DNA of 64,000 bases from Planctomycetota bacterium. Lineage in GTDB: Bacteria > Planctomycetota > UBA8742 > UBA2392. A program made the position numbers and the translations under genes. Positions within the stretch are counted from its first letter, which is position 1. Each line of letters opens with the position of its first letter. The stretch is taken from NCBI GenBank assembly GCA_020638635.1, contig JACKIE010000002.1, positions 62,001 to 126,000 on the forward strand. The letters are read 5' to 3'. The notes beneath the pieces are model-generated. The model worked only from the letters and a program-made list of their open reading frames with translations, made no database searches and was not told where the DNA came from. Positions 8,945 through 19,349 of the stretch are shown piece by piece.

Positions 8945-9379
8945 ATGATCCAGGCCCGCCTCACAACCGACCCAATCGACAGCAACGCTCTGCTGCGCGA
9001 ACTGGCGCACCCTGAAGACGGCGCGCAGGTGCTGTTTCTTGGCGTGGTGCGCAACCACCACCAGGGCCGCGAGGTGCTGCGCATCGACTACGAGGCCTAT
9101 CAGCCCATGGCGCTGAAGGAACTGCAGAAGATCGCCGACGAAATGGCCGCAAAGCACGGCCTGCAGCGCGTGCTGGTGGTACACCGTTTCGGCCGTCACG
9201 AAATCGGCGACGCCAGCATAGCGGTAGTGATCGGCAGCCCGCACCGGGCCGCAGCCTTCAAGGCCGCGCAAGAGATCATGGACCGGGTAAAGACCGACGT
9301 GCCGATCTGGAAGAAGGAACATTTTAAAGACGGCACCATAGAGTGGGTGCTGGCGGACAAGCTGGTCCGCTCCGAGTAG
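8945..9379 (+). CDS. moaE: Molybdopterin synthase catalytic subunit MoaE
   Basis: 144 residues, normal length. MoaE with the sulfur carrier MoaD converts precursor Z (cPMP) to molybdopterin. Family signs are LFLGVVRNHHQGREV near residue 35, LDYEAY-like IDYEAYQPMA, VVHRFGRHEIGDASIAVVIGSPHR, and the catalytic lysine segment VPIWKKEHFKDG at ~118-129. The ATG at 8945 lies just after an AT-rich heptad hairpin. No other molybdopterin gene is adjacent, so the pathway is dispersed in this genome. Confidence 0.95.
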   Translation: MIQARLTTDPIDSNALLRELAHPEDGAQVLFLGVVRNHHQGREVLRIDYEAYQPMALKELQKIADEMAAKHGLQRVLVVHRFGRHEIGDASIAVVIGSPHRAAAFKAAQEIMDRVKTDVPIWKKEHFKDGTIEWVLADKLVRSE

Positions 9380-9384
9380 CCGTG

Positions 9385-9405
9385 GGGCAGGCATCCAGCC
9401 TGCCC
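9385..9405 (+). terminator. Hairpin after moaE
   Basis: GGGCAGGC, a five-base loop and GCCTGCCC start nine bases after the moaE stop. There is no T-tract, so it may only protect the 3' end. Confidence 0.4.
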
Positions 9406-9420
9406 GACAGGTTGGAAGTC

Positions 9421-9760
9421 CAATACTGCGGAGTTTAGCAGTTTCGTGGCAAACTCCGACATGCTGAACACATCTGCAGTCAGGCGCGGAGCGCCGCCAC
9501 AAATGTTAGCCCCCGCCGGTTGGCGCGAAGCGCAGCGCGGCGCCAACAAGGCGGGGGTTACCAGCAGCAGCAACTACAAGGCGCGGAGCGCCGACACAAC
9601 GGCCGCTTGCGGCCGGATAGTTCTCGCGGCTTGAGCCGCGAGTGTGTCGGGTCTCCGCGCCTTTGAAACTTCTCGCGTTGGCCCCCCCCACCGAAAGCCA
9701 GAGGCATTCGGTGGGGGCTTCCACTGTGCCGGCGCTCCGCGCCAAAAAGCCTCAGCAATG
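9421..9760. repeat. Cluster of nested hairpins, including a three-way-junction element
   Basis: The gap between moaE and the next gene has no supported gene. It holds nested inverted repeats. One is GCCCCCGCC (9509-9517) / GGCGGGGGTT (9550-9559), enclosing GTTGGCGC / GCGCCAAC. The second is an outer stem AAGGCGCGGAG (9578-9588) / CTCCGCGCCTT (9653-9663), enclosing two hairpins at 9601-9614 and 9623-9642 and so forming a three-way junction. A third, at 9684-9717, has the arms CCCCCACCGAA and TTCGGTGGGGG. The motif GGCGCGGAGCGCCG occurs twice (9483 and 9580). 9760-9882 shows nothing further. Confidence 0.75.
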
Positions 9761-9882
9761 ACCGCCTCGCTTGACCTTGCAGAAATGTGGCTGGCAGCCT
9801 GCTCCACGATTATTCGAACCTGAACAGCTGGTTTTGCGTTACAGGATTGCTAGCATTTGTCCCGGTGCGGAAAGGACTTGTG

Positions 9883-10701
9883 ATGAAACTGAAACTGATC
9901 TGCGGCGTGCTGACCTTGGTCGCCGCCATTGGCGCGCAGGGCTTCCTGCCGCGCACTGCCTACGGTTGAGGTTCCTGAAGTTCCGGAGGCGCCGGTTCGG
10001 CGCAGACGTGAGGCCAGAAAGAACGCGGGCAGGCTGCCCGCCTCGAATGGCAGGCCCCTACGGCGGATCTGTTCGCCCAGGCCGCCGAAAAATCCCAGCT
10101 CATCATTCTTTACTTCGGCGCCCGCAAGGACGACGACGAGCTGTTCAGCAAGGCCGACTTCAACGACCAGCTGACCGCCAAGAATGTCGTATGCATCCGC
10201 GTCGAAAAGCCCGAGCAGACCAAGGCACCGGCCGCCAGCGTGCTGACCACGCCGCGTCTCGAGGCCGCTGACCTGTGGGCCGCCTTCGGCGTGACCGAAG
10301 AGGACACCTTCGTGGTGGCCGACAAGTTCGGCAACCCGTACTTCACGGGTAAAGACGCCGTGCTTGACGAAAAGCTGCGCGAGGTCGCCTCGCACTTCCG
10401 CGCCCAGCGCAAGACCCTGCGCAAGCAGGTGGCAGTGGCCCAGAAGGCTTTCGACGACGGCGACACCGCCAAGGCCGTGAAGACCCTGAAAGAAGGACTG
10501 GCGCTCGGCCTGACCGGCTACGAAGAAGCGATCTCGGCTGCCGAGCTGTACAACAAGCTGCTCGAGAACGGCCGCGAGCAGTTGAAGGCCGCCAACAAGG
10601 ACCTGAAGCAGCTCAAGGAGCTGAAGAAGGCCTACGAGGGCACGGACCTCGCCGACGAGATCGACAGCGCGCTGGAAACCGCCAGCAAGACGTCGAACTA
10701 G
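9883..10701 (+). pseudogene. Exported thioredoxin-like protein, reading frame broken twice
   Basis: An ATG at 9883, with AAAGGA upstream, opens a clean signal peptide (MKLKLICGVLTLVAAIG...), but this frame stops at TGA 9967-9969. The sequence then reads sensibly in the next frame (VEVPEVPEAPVRRRREARK, ~9956-10020) and from ~10020 returns to the first frame, EWQAPTADLFAQAAEKSQ onwards, to the stop at 10701. The long last part contains LIILYFGARKDDDELFSK and VTEEDTFVVADKFGNPYF, a thioredoxin-fold layout without a CxxC, followed by a TPR/coiled-coil tail. Two compensating single-base indels explain the pattern: either real decay or sequencing error. The intact C-terminal frame argues for a recent or artefactual break. 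Confidence 0.6.
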
Positions 10702-10719
10702 GCGAAGCACTTAGCTAGA

Positions 10720-10749
10720 AAGGGACGGGTTCGCCCGTCCCTTTTGTTT
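10720..10749 (+). terminator. Rho-independent terminator
   Basis: AAGGGACGGG, loop TTCG, CCCGTCCCTT and then ttgttt. It follows the thioredoxin-like gene and ends only ten bases before the next start codon. Confidence 0.85.
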
Positions 10750-10758
10750 GGCCGCACC

Positions 10759-11583
10759 ATGAAACTAGCCGCGTTCCTGCTTTCCCTGTGCGTTGCCTGC
10801 CTGCTGGTGGCCTGCGGCGCGGGCGACAACACCGACAACGCGCCGGCCAAACCCGCGGCCTCGCTGGACGACCAGTCCGACCGCGACTGGCGCTTCCGCT
10901 CGCAGTACAAGGCGCACATGCGCCACCTGTGGATTGACTGCAACCGCGCGGCCGGCGCCGGGCGCGGCGAGCTGGAGCCCACCTGGCACGAAATCCGCGC
11001 ATCGGCGACGGACATCTCGGCGCGCGCGACGCTGATGGGCGGCTACTGGGCCGACATCGAGGCGCGCTGCGCCACGGTGGTCGAGTGCGCCGAAGACCAC
11101 GACCGCATCGGTGCAAGCGACGAACTGAAAGCGCTGGGCGCTTCCTGCGACGGCTGCCACCTGGCCACCTGGTCGCCGGCATTCCTGCACGTCACCCTCG
11201 ACACCATGGACGGATGGCTGAAAAACCAGCCCGCGAAACCCGGCGTGGGTGAGGTAGACACCGAGCCGCCGCCCGCCATTCCCAACCGCGAGGCCATGAA
11301 AGAGCTCTGGTTTCATCTTCAGATGGCCGAAATGCGCGTCGAGCAGTGGCAACTGGAAGATCTGAAGTCGGAACTCGAAAAGATCCGCACCGTCGCCGCC
11401 CAGCGCGCGCACCTGTGGAGAACGGTCGGGGACAACGCCGGCCTGCTGCTGAAACTGTCCACCAGCCGCAAGCGCGACGGCATGAAGCAAGCCTACCTTG
11501 CCATGACCAGCGGCTGCGTCGGCTGCCACGCCCAGACCGCGGGCGGCGAACGCCAGGTCATGACGCCCATGCCTTGGGAGTAG
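10759..11583 (+). CDS. Di-heme cytochrome c-like lipoprotein
   Basis: 274 residues from the ATG at 10759. An in-frame TTG at 10744 lies inside the preceding terminator and is rejected. The signal peptide MKLAAFLLSLCVACLLVAC ends in the lipobox LVAC. Two heme-binding CxxCH motifs are visible: CDGCH at residues 130-134 and CVGCH at ~253-257, each near the end of a predicted helical bundle. That placing recalls cytochrome c'-type four-helix domains, so the protein may be two such domains in tandem. It is probably a membrane-anchored periplasmic electron carrier; the partner is not visible. It converges on recG with adjacent stop codons. Confidence 0.72.
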   Translation: MKLAAFLLSLCVACLLVACGAGDNTDNAPAKPAASLDDQSDRDWRFRSQYKAHMRHLWIDCNRAAGAGRGELEPTWHEIRASATDISARATLMGGYWADIEARCATVVECAEDHDRIGASDELKALGASCDGCHLATWSPAFLHVTLDTMDGWLKNQPAKPGVGEVDTEPPPAIPNREAMKELWFHLQMAEMRVEQWQLEDLKSELEKIRTVAAQRAHLWRTVGDNAGLLLKLSTSRKRDGMKQAYLAMTSGCVGCHAQTAGGERQVMTPMPWE

Positions 11584-13614
<2,031 letters not shown>

Positions 13615-14077
13615 GGCGGGATTATGGCGAATTCACGTCGGCGATGGAAAGGCGGTGGTGCGGTTGTCCACGAAGGTCACGAAGTTCACGAGGAAAAACA
13701 TGGGCCACGCGGGGGCGCGAGGGCGCAAAGGGCTGTTCATTGTTCGTCCATCACCCGTGCAGTCGGGGCAGGAAACAACGCCAGTGCGCCAAGCTACGCC
13801 ACGAATCCATCGTGGTGGTACGGCGATTGGGCGAGGGACAGGCAAGCCACGGCAAGGCCGTCGCGTTCCTGGCGTCCTGGCGTTGAATCACGCTGCCCGC
13901 ACAGAAGCAGCATGCAAATCACGCGAGGCCCTTCGCTCCTTAGTTCCTTCGCGTTGCTGATGCAGTTGCAGTTCTTGATGAACTTCGTATGGCTTCGTGG
14001 ACTGTTGGCTTTTCGTTGGCTCGAAGACGGGGACAGTCCCCAGAAGCGGGGACAGTCCCCACCTGCCCGACAATCGC
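13615..14077. repeat. Gap with short-period repeats and two GGGGACAG palindromes
   Basis: 463 bases without a credible gene. It contains three 9-base units cacgaaggt, cacgaagtt, cacgaggaa (13674-13699), 8-base-period runs such as cgggggcg cgagggcg (near 13715) and cttcgctc cttagttc cttcgcgt (13931-13955), and two exact copies of GGGGACAGTCCCC at 14029-14041 and 14048-14060. The 8-base runs at its two ends are roughly reverse complements, so the gap may fold back on itself. Confidence 0.65.
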
Positions 14078-14416
14078 CTATTTCTTGGGGCCGGCGAACA
14101 GCAGGTCGGCTACACGCCGCAGCAGGCTGCGGGGTTGCAGGTCAGCTTCTTTCACCGGGTGCTGCTTGGCCAATTCGTTGAGGCCGTCTACAAGCTTCTG
14201 CGCGTCGAAGCCGCCGTAGGGGCCGCCCTCGTGTACCTTGGCGCCCTCGGCGAAGGTCTCGGCCTCGGCCGCGCAGCAGTCGAAACAGTGGATGTTGCGG
14301 TCTTTGTAGAAGGCGCGCAGGGCCTCGTGGTCAATGAGGAACTCCGCCCACGCGATCGGCGAATCCACCGTCAAGGGCAGCTTCGGCTCTTCGGGCAACG
14401 GTTCGTCGTCGGCCAT
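14078..14416 (-). CDS. Small CxxC protein resembling DUF1858 redox-disulfide proteins
   Basis: 112 residues, cytosolic by appearance. The core FYKDRNIHCFDCCAAEAETF followed by AEGAKVHEGGPYGGFDAQKLVDGLNELAKQHP resembles DUF1858 / hybrid-cluster-protein-associated disulfide proteins, in which a CxxC is followed by an alpha-helix, an aspartate-linked segment and a final leucine-rich helix. A third Cys is adjacent (CFDCC). The function of that family is unknown, but a redox role is suspected. It lies ten bases after the GT2 gene on the same strand, so the two are probably cotranscribed. The assignment is by pattern only. Confidence 0.55.
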   Translation of the reverse strand: MADDEPLPEEPKLPLTVDSPIAWAEFLIDHEALRAFYKDRNIHCFDCCAAEAETFAEGAKVHEGGPYGGFDAQKLVDGLNELAKQHPVKEADLQPRSLLRRVADLLFAGPKK

Positions 14417-14425
14417 CGCGCCATC

Positions 14426-15181
14426 CTACTTCCGGAAACGCCACTTGAGCAGCTCCCACAGGGCGAGTACGCCGTCCCATGAGCGGATTTTCTTGCCCTC
14501 TTCGATGCTGCGCGGGAAGTAGCGGATCGGCACCTCCGCGATGCGCAGGCCGCGCTTCAGCACCTTGGCCGTTACTTCGGGGCAGAACTCGAAGCCCGTG
14601 CACTCCAGCGGCATGCCCCTGATCAGCTCGCCGCGGAACAGCTTGTAGCAGGTGGGCTCATCCGTCAGGTGGCTCCAGTACAGCAGGTTGGTCGCCAGCG
14701 TCACCAGCCGCCCACCCAGGTAGAACTTCAGGCTGCCCGGCTTGTCCGGGCCGGTGATGCGGCTGCCGTACACCACCTCGGCCTCGCCGGCGAGAATCGG
14801 CTCCAGCAGCTTCGGGTAGTCGTTGGGGTCGTACTCGAGGTCGGCGTCCTGGATGATCACGTACTCGCCCGTGCTCTCTTCAATCCCGCGCCGCACGGCC
14901 GTGCCCTTGCCGCCATTTTCTTTGCTGATCACCTTCACGCTGATACGACCACCAGCGTGCCTGGCCGCCCATTCGCGGGCGACTTCGGCTGTGCGGTCCT
15001 TGCTGCCGTCATCGACGATCAGCAGTTCCATGTTGAGCGCCATCTTCACGGCCGCGACCTTGTCCAATACCTGGGCAAGCGTGGCTTCCTCGTTGTAAGC
15101 CGGAATGACAACGGACAAGGTCTCCGTGCGCGGCAGCAGCGCGACTTGCGAGGAATCACGCGTGATCGCTTGGCTTTTCAT
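14426..15181 (-). CDS. Family 2 glycosyltransferase (dolichyl-phosphate mannose synthase-like)
   Basis: 251 residues from MKSQAITRD; a longer frame would run into the divergent terC leader. The GT-A fold signs are SVVIPAYNEEATL at ~20, LLIVDDGSKDRT, NGGKGTAVRRG and QDADLEYDPNDYP (metal-binding DxD-type DAD), then TCYKLFRGELI and the late RSIEEGKKIRSWDG segment typical of DPM1/GtrB-like enzymes that move a sugar from a nucleotide to a polyprenyl phosphate. There are no membrane segments. Donor and acceptor are not deducible. It is divergent from terC, and the CxxC gene lies downstream. Confidence 0.88.
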   Translation of the reverse strand: MKSQAITRDSSQVALLPRTETLSVVIPAYNEEATLAQVLDKVAAVKMALNMELLIVDDGSKDRTAEVAREWAARHAGGRISVKVISKENGGKGTAVRRGIEESTGEYVIIQDADLEYDPNDYPKLLEPILAGEAEVVYGSRITGPDKPGSLKFYLGGRLVTLATNLLYWSHLTDEPTCYKLFRGELIRGMPLECTGFEFCPEVTAKVLKRGLRIAEVPIRYFPRSIEEGKKIRSWDGVLALWELLKWRFRK

Positions 15182-15189
15182 CGCGGGTG

Positions 15190-16290
15190 ATGGTAGAGGT
15201 AAGCCGCCAACTGGCAACGGGAGCAGCGGTGGATTTTCACCTGGTGATGTGGATCGTGTTCGGCGCGATCATCGCGATCGTGCTGGCGCTTGACCTGTTC
15301 GTGCTGCACAAGGACCCCCACGCGGTGTCCGTGCGCGAGAGCATGATCTGGAGCTGTATCTGGATCGCCATTGCGCTCGGCTTCGGCGCGGCCTTGTGGC
15401 CATTGGGCGAGCACGGTTTCGGCCCGGTGCTGGCGCAGCAGTACCTGGCGGGCTACGTGATCGAGCTGGCACTCAGCGTTGACAACCTGTTCGTGTTCGC
15501 GGTGATCTTCGCGGCGCTGGGCATCAAGCGCGAGCACCAGCACAAGCTGTTGTTCTGGGGCGTGTTCGGGGCGCTGGTGCTGCGCGCGATTTTCATCTTC
15601 ACGGGCGTGGCGCTGATCGAGCGGTTTCACTGGCTGATGTACTTCTTCGGCGGCCTGCTGATCTTCACGGGCATCAAGCTGCTGTTCACGGGCGACAAGG
15701 AAGTGGACCCCAGGAAGAGCCTGATCGTGCGCGCCGCCAGCAAGGTCTTCCCGGTCAAGCCCGAGATCAGCGGGCCGACGTTCTTCGTGCGCGAGAACGG
15801 CAAGCGCTTCGTGACCATGCTGTTTGTCGGCCTGATACTGGTCGAGTTCACGGACGTGCTGTTCGCGATTGACTCGATCCCCGCCGTGCTGGCCGTGGCC
15901 GTGGACCCTGCCACCGGCAAGGCGGACCCGCTGGTGGTGTACTCGAGTAACGCGTTCGCGATCATGGGCCTGCGCAGCCTGTACTTCGCGCTGGCGGGGA
16001 TCATCGCCGCCTTCCGTTTCCTGAAGTACGGGCTGGCGATCATCCTGTGTTTCGTGGGCGTGAAGATGGTGGGGGGCCTGGGCATCCCCGCGTTCGCCGT
16101 CGGCTCAATGCAGATTCCGCAGCTGATGCCGGCGTTCAAGCTGCCGATTGCTGCTTCGTTGGGCATCATCGGCGGCGTGCTGGCGATCACCATCCTGCTG
16201 TCGTTGCTCATCCCCAAAAAAGTCGAAGTCAGCCACGCGGAGAAAAAGCTGGAAGAGCCGCCGGCGGAAGAATCAGCAGCGGCGTCCTGA
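15190..16290 (+). CDS. TerC family integral membrane protein
   Basis: About 366 residues with eight to nine membrane segments. The two hallmark acidic motifs are present: ELALSVDNLFVFAVIF (~96) and LVEFTDVLFAIDSIPAVLAV (~220), together with the SSNAFAIMGLRSLYFAL segment. TerC proteins are linked to tellurite resistance in some bacteria and, more generally, to metal (Mn) export. The physiological substrate here is unknown. Start choice is uncertain: GTG 15187 and ATG 15190 are adjacent, and a later ATG at 15247 (MWIVFGAII) also fits the family. The short charged tail after the last helix is ordinary. Confidence 0.9.
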   Translation: MVEVSRQLATGAAVDFHLVMWIVFGAIIAIVLALDLFVLHKDPHAVSVRESMIWSCIWIAIALGFGAALWPLGEHGFGPVLAQQYLAGYVIELALSVDNLFVFAVIFAALGIKREHQHKLLFWGVFGALVLRAIFIFTGVALIERFHWLMYFFGGLLIFTGIKLLFTGDKEVDPRKSLIVRAASKVFPVKPEISGPTFFVRENGKRFVTMLFVGLILVEFTDVLFAIDSIPAVLAVAVDPATGKADPLVVYSSNAFAIMGLRSLYFALAGIIAAFRFLKYGLAIILCFVGVKMVGGLGIPAFAVGSMQIPQLMPAFKLPIAASLGIIGGVLAITILLSLLIPKKVEVSHAEKKLEEPPAEESAAAS

Positions 16291-16305
16291 TCCTCTTGCG
16301 CCGGT

Positions 16306-17076
16306 TCAAACCACGCGCGCGATCAGACGGACGGCCACGGGGTCACGGTTCAGCTTGTCGGCGCCGCGCACCAGGTCCATGCAGTCGAAGCCGCGCATGG
16401 CCAGCACCTGGGCCTCCATGGGCGCGACTTTCTCAATGAACGCGAACGCTTCGCCGGGCGTGGGTTGCCAGGCGTCGTTCTGGTCGAACTGCGCGAACAG
16501 CCGGGTGTGCACTGCCACGAAGTGGCTGGTGCGGTCGCCCTCGTTCTCGATCACGAAGCCGACCTTCAGCGCACCCGGGTATTCGCCGCGAAACCGATAA
16601 GTCGCCGCCACGGCTCCTGTGCCCGCGAAGTGCGCGGGCTGCGCGAGAAACTCTCGCGCCTTGAAAGTGCTTTCGCCTGTGCTGAAGCGTAAGTTTGCAA
16701 TGCGCAGCCCGTCGTTCGGGCGACCGCCCACCCGCCTGGCCAGGGCGCGGCCGGCGCGTGTGCGTGTGGCCGCAAGGCAGTCCGCTACGCGCTGGTGGCC
16801 CATCCGTGCGGCCAGGTCGTGCAGCAGGAACAGGCAGGTCATCATCACGCCTTCACCCTGGCGAGAGGCGTAGGCGGTATTGAACAGGTGATCCGGCCGG
16901 CGGTTGCGGGCCGCAGCCATCAGCGCGTGATTGTTTCGCTCGAGACGGTCGCACAGGTATGAGATGAAGCGGCGCGCCTCCAGGTGGGCCTCACGGCCGG
17001 TGCCGCGGCGCATGACGGCTTCAAACTGGCGGGACAGGCGCTCAGAAGCTGCAGCGTCAACCATGATGGTGCTCAT
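16306..17076 (-). CDS. Conserved-looking protein of unknown function
   Basis: 256 residues. The first half is Arg-rich and helical (RRFISYLCDRLERNNHALMAAAR), and the second half has beta-like segments (VAATYRFRGEYPGALKVGFVIENEG, SHFVAVHTRLFAQF). There is no signal peptide and no membrane helix. I recognise no family. It lies 30 bases after the LysM gene on the same strand and converges with terC. The coding signal is strong (high G/C third positions). Confidence 0.6.
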   Translation of the reverse strand: MSTIMVDAAASERLSRQFEAVMRRGTGREAHLEARRFISYLCDRLERNNHALMAAARNRRPDHLFNTAYASRQGEGVMMTCLFLLHDLAARMGHQRVADCLAATRTRAGRALARRVGGRPNDGLRIANLRFSTGESTFKAREFLAQPAHFAGTGAVAATYRFRGEYPGALKVGFVIENEGDRTSHFVAVHTRLFAQFDQNDAWQPTPGEAFAFIEKVAPMEAQVLAMRGFDCMDLVRGADKLNRDPVAVRLIARVV

Positions 17077-17106
17077 GTGGTGCTCCGGTCGGTTGGTAAG
17101 CGAGTG

Positions 17107-17868
17107 TTACTTGCCGCGCAGGCGCAGCAGGGCCAGCGGGTCGTCGGGGGTTTCGGACACGACCTCAAGGCGCCCATTCTCCCACTTGAGCACGCGGGAG
17201 GTGCAGGGATTCTCGTTGGTGGCCCAGACGGTGTAGATCTCCTGCTCGCCGTCGCCGTCCAGGTCTTCGCTGTGCATGTCGCGCAGGTAGTTACCGTGCG
17301 GAGCCTCGTACACCGCGAGCGGCGAGTCCGTTCCGTCGTTGCCGGCATCGAAAAGGCTGAGGCGCACGGTCTGCTGCTCACTGGCGCGGGCCACGCACAG
17401 GGCCCCGGCCGGGAACTCGGCGCGGTTCATGCGGCACATGGCGACGTCGAGGGTTTCTTCATCCAGGCCGAAGCGCCCGGCGTTCACGGCCTCTTCAACG
17501 GCGTCGTAGCTGTTGGTGGGCAGGGGCTGCTCGGGCTCCGGCTGCTGGAATTCGTCCTGCTCAGCCAGTGGAATCTTGATGATGGCGCCGGCAACCAGGC
17601 CGTCACCGTTGCTGATGTTGTTGGCGCGGGCGATTTCCTCCCAGCGGCGCCCTTGGCCGTAGAATCGATCGGCCAGGCTCCAGAGCGTGTCGCCGGACTG
17701 GACGCGGTACAGGATGGCGCGGCGGTTCATGTCCACGTTGACCTGCGCGTAGGCGTCGCTGGTGGCGGCCTCGGCGTCGGTCATCTTGTCGAGGCCCAGC
17801 TTGAACAGCATCACGGAGCCGAGCATCACCACGAAACCCACGAGCAGGGTGAGGATGTTGTTGCGCAT
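17107..17868 (-). CDS. Membrane-anchored LysM domain protein
   Basis: 253 residues. One N-terminal membrane segment (ILTLLVGFVVMLGSVMLF) acts as anchor or uncleaved signal. A LysM domain follows at ~53-100: YRVQSGDTLWSLADRFYGQGRRWEEI then ARANN and IIKIPL, which should bind peptidoglycan or GlcNAc chains. The C-terminal part ends in a beta-type segment with HSEDLDGDGEQEIYTVW (~200), a Ca-binding FG-GAP-like loop. It is a periplasmic, wall-binding protein of unknown task. The next gene downstream (16306) is probably in the same operon. Confidence 0.82.
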   Translation of the reverse strand: MRNNILTLLVGFVVMLGSVMLFKLGLDKMTDAEAATSDAYAQVNVDMNRRAILYRVQSGDTLWSLADRFYGQGRRWEEIARANNISNGDGLVAGAIIKIPLAEQDEFQQPEPEQPLPTNSYDAVEEAVNAGRFGLDEETLDVAMCRMNRAEFPAGALCVARASEQQTVRLSLFDAGNDGTDSPLAVYEAPHGNYLRDMHSEDLDGDGEQEIYTVWATNENPCTSRVLKWENGRLEVVSETPDDPLALLRLRGK

Positions 17869-17990
17869 GGCGGAACCTGTTTGGTTGTCGTTGGAGAAAG
17901 CCGACGCTGGGCCGGCAACACTGTGTCGGAAATGCGCGGCGGGTTTATTCAGTGAAGTTGGCGGAAATTGTTTATCGGACGCGGGATGGA

Positions 17991-18120
17991 CAGGTTTCAG
18001 GGTTCAGGTTTCAGGTGCACTGGGATGAACGCAACTTGTGGAACCTGGGGAGTTGCTGTACTCGATTCACTTGCGGCGTCGATGCGAAGTCCCTGAAACC
18101 TGTCCCCTGAAACCTGTTTC
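17991..18120. repeat. Heptad-period inverted arrays (CAGGTTT type)
   Basis: Left arm 17991-18018: caggttt, cagggtt, caggttt, caggtgc. Right arm 18092-18118: cctgaaa, cctgtcc, cctgaaa, cctgttt. The arms are reverse complements around a ~73-base loop. The rest of the 17869-18224 gap holds a small palindrome (cgccccgccgaggcggggcg, 18130-18149) and no gene. Confidence 0.85.
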
Positions 18121-18224
18121 AAATGGTGAGCGCCCCGCCGAGGCGGGGCGCTGGAGTTGTGCCCGAAGAGCAGGGAGCTTGGGAGAGCGGGAGTAAGGGG
18201 TCTCTCCGGGCGGTGATGGTGAGC

Positions 18225-18623
18225 TCAGGCGTCGAGGATGTTCTGGAGGGCCAGCACTTCCTGGATCACCAGGTCGGTGATGTCCTCCGCGTTGCGTTTG
18301 TTGATGGCCACCGGGCCGTCCACATACACCTTGGCGAAGCCGTGGCGCTTCTCCAGGTTCACGAAGGCCTGGTTAAAGATGGCGTTGGCCTGGCTGATCA
18401 GGCTGCGCGCCAGCAGCCCCTCGCCCTGCACTTCCGCCTCGATCAGCGCGCGATAGGCGTTGATGTGGTGGAACACCTCGTCAATCCGCACGCAGACCTC
18501 GAGCCCTTTCAGCTCGCGCACAGGCTGGGCGTTGGCGGCCGCGCGCAGGCGTGCGCTGGGCTGTCCCCAGTCGATGGAGAGGAGGCGCTCGGAAACCTTG
18601 TCGTCGGTCTTGATGACGGGCAT
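18225..18623 (-). CDS. Unknown protein, 132 residues
   Basis: The protein is mixed alpha/beta with no signal peptide or membrane segment. It begins MPVIKTDDKVSERLLSIDW and has helical stretches such as VFHHINAYRALIEAEVQGE and EDITDLVIQEVLALQNILD. A good ribosome site (caGGAGcac) precedes the ATG at 18623. No family is recognised. It is monocistronic on the minus strand. Confidence 0.55.
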   Translation of the reverse strand: MPVIKTDDKVSERLLSIDWGQPSARLRAAANAQPVRELKGLEVCVRIDEVFHHINAYRALIEAEVQGEGLLARSLISQANAIFNQAFVNLEKRHGFAKVYVDGPVAINKRNAEDITDLVIQEVLALQNILDA

Positions 18624-18970
18624 GGGTGCTCCTGTGAGAGGGCTCGCGACTGCGTGTCGCGTGGGTAGGGTATAACTCGTATTTTACGGTTCGTCAATTA
18701 CGAAAACTGGGTCCCCACGAGCGATTGGACACAACTGGCCCATTATCAGACATCTAAACACAAGCTGTTGTATTTGTAGATGCCAACACCCCTAGAGGAT
18801 GATCGAAAAAATTTTCGACAAAATTGCTACTCAGCCGCGACGCAACCGACGCCAGTCAAGAACCGAATTCCAGCCGCTCAGATCGTGCATTCCACTATCT
18901 CCTGCCAACTGCCTTGGCCGCGCGCTTGCGCCTTCGCCAACGCTTCGACACACAGGTGCGCTTGCGGCTT

Positions 18971-19005
18971 CTGCTCCCTCCTGCCACCTGCCTCTTGCCT
19001 CCTGA
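18971..19005. repeat. Heptad-period array, single arm (CTCCTGC type)
   Basis: Five imperfect tandem 7-base units are present with no facing arm nearby. An earlier partial run (ctatctc ctgccaa ctgcctt, 18894-18914) has the same register and a similar motif. Confidence 0.6.
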
Positions 19006-19017
19006 AACACCCACCGC

Positions 19018-19045
19018 TTGACGGCCGTCTTTCCTGTGCTACCTT
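19018..19045 (+). promoter_or_regulatory. Putative promoter of the small basic protein gene
   Basis: TTGACG at 19018-19023, a 16-base spacer and TACCTT at 19040-19045. The -10 match is weak, but a TG lies just upstream of it. The distance to the start codon at 19081 is normal. Confidence 0.35.
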
Positions 19046-19080
19046 CTTGCCCCTTTGCAGGACCGCAGCAGGAGATTGCC

Positions 19081-19236
19081 ATGTCACGTCACCCGTCTCT
19101 CAAGACCAGCGCCCTGGGCAGCAAGAAGCGCAGCGTGCTTACCCGCCAGGAGCGCCTCGAGCAGCTCAAGATCGAGCGCCGCTGGAAGCAGGGCGACAAC
19201 GTCACCGGCCTGCCCAAGACCCGCGTGATCAAGTAA
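19081..19236 (+). CDS. Small basic protein of the Chlamydia/Verrucomicrobia/Planctomycetes family
   Basis: 51 residues, MSRHPSLKTSALGSKKR then SVLTRQERLEQLKIERRW and a GLPKTRVIK ending. The pattern S-L-K...RSVLTRxERLxxLK...W..GD.V.GLPKxRV is that of the short basic protein family known only from the PVC superphylum, usually abundant and suspected to bind the ribosome or nucleic acid. It is the best taxonomic marker in the window. The ATG at 19081 is fixed by AGGAGA eight bases upstream; longer frames lack one. It has its own promoter candidate and a strong terminator, so it looks like a highly expressed single gene. Confidence 0.85.
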   Translation: MSRHPSLKTSALGSKKRSVLTRQERLEQLKIERRWKQGDNVTGLPKTRVIK

Positions 19237-19252
19237 ACCGCAGTTCTTCATC

Positions 19253-19284
19253 AGGCCCCGCGCGCGGGGCCTGTTTGCTTTTTT
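19253..19284 (+). terminator. Rho-independent terminator
   Basis: AGGCCCCGCG/CGCGGGGCCT forms a perfect ten-pair palindromic stem, followed by gtttgctttttt. It ends the small basic protein gene. Confidence 0.88.
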
Positions 19285-19349
19285 CGGCGGCGCCCTTCCC
19301 CGCTTTGCGCCACGGGCCGCATGCTGCTACATTCCGGCCGGAGGCATTC

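Larger units (their letters stand above)
18624..19080. other. Divergent intergenic region upstream of the PVC small basic protein
   Basis: 457 bases without a supported gene; the open frame through it is not coding-like. 18660-18830 is AT-rich for this genome (for example ctcgtattttac, tgttgtatttgtag), as expected of a promoter region. 18971-19005 holds five 7-base units, ctgctcc, ctcctgc, cacctgc, ctcttgc, ctcctga. A putative promoter follows at 19018. Confidence 0.5.

Noticed and set aside
9950..9980. Programmed +1 frameshift at ggt-tga in the thioredoxin-like gene, by analogy with release factor 2.
   Set aside because: The prfB-type CTT TGA and upstream SD-like stimulator are missing, and a second, opposite shift would also be required.
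18780..19349. An N-terminal extension of the aminotransferase frame.
   Set aside because: It crosses the small basic protein gene in another frame and a strong terminator; GTG 19350 with GGAGG is a better start.
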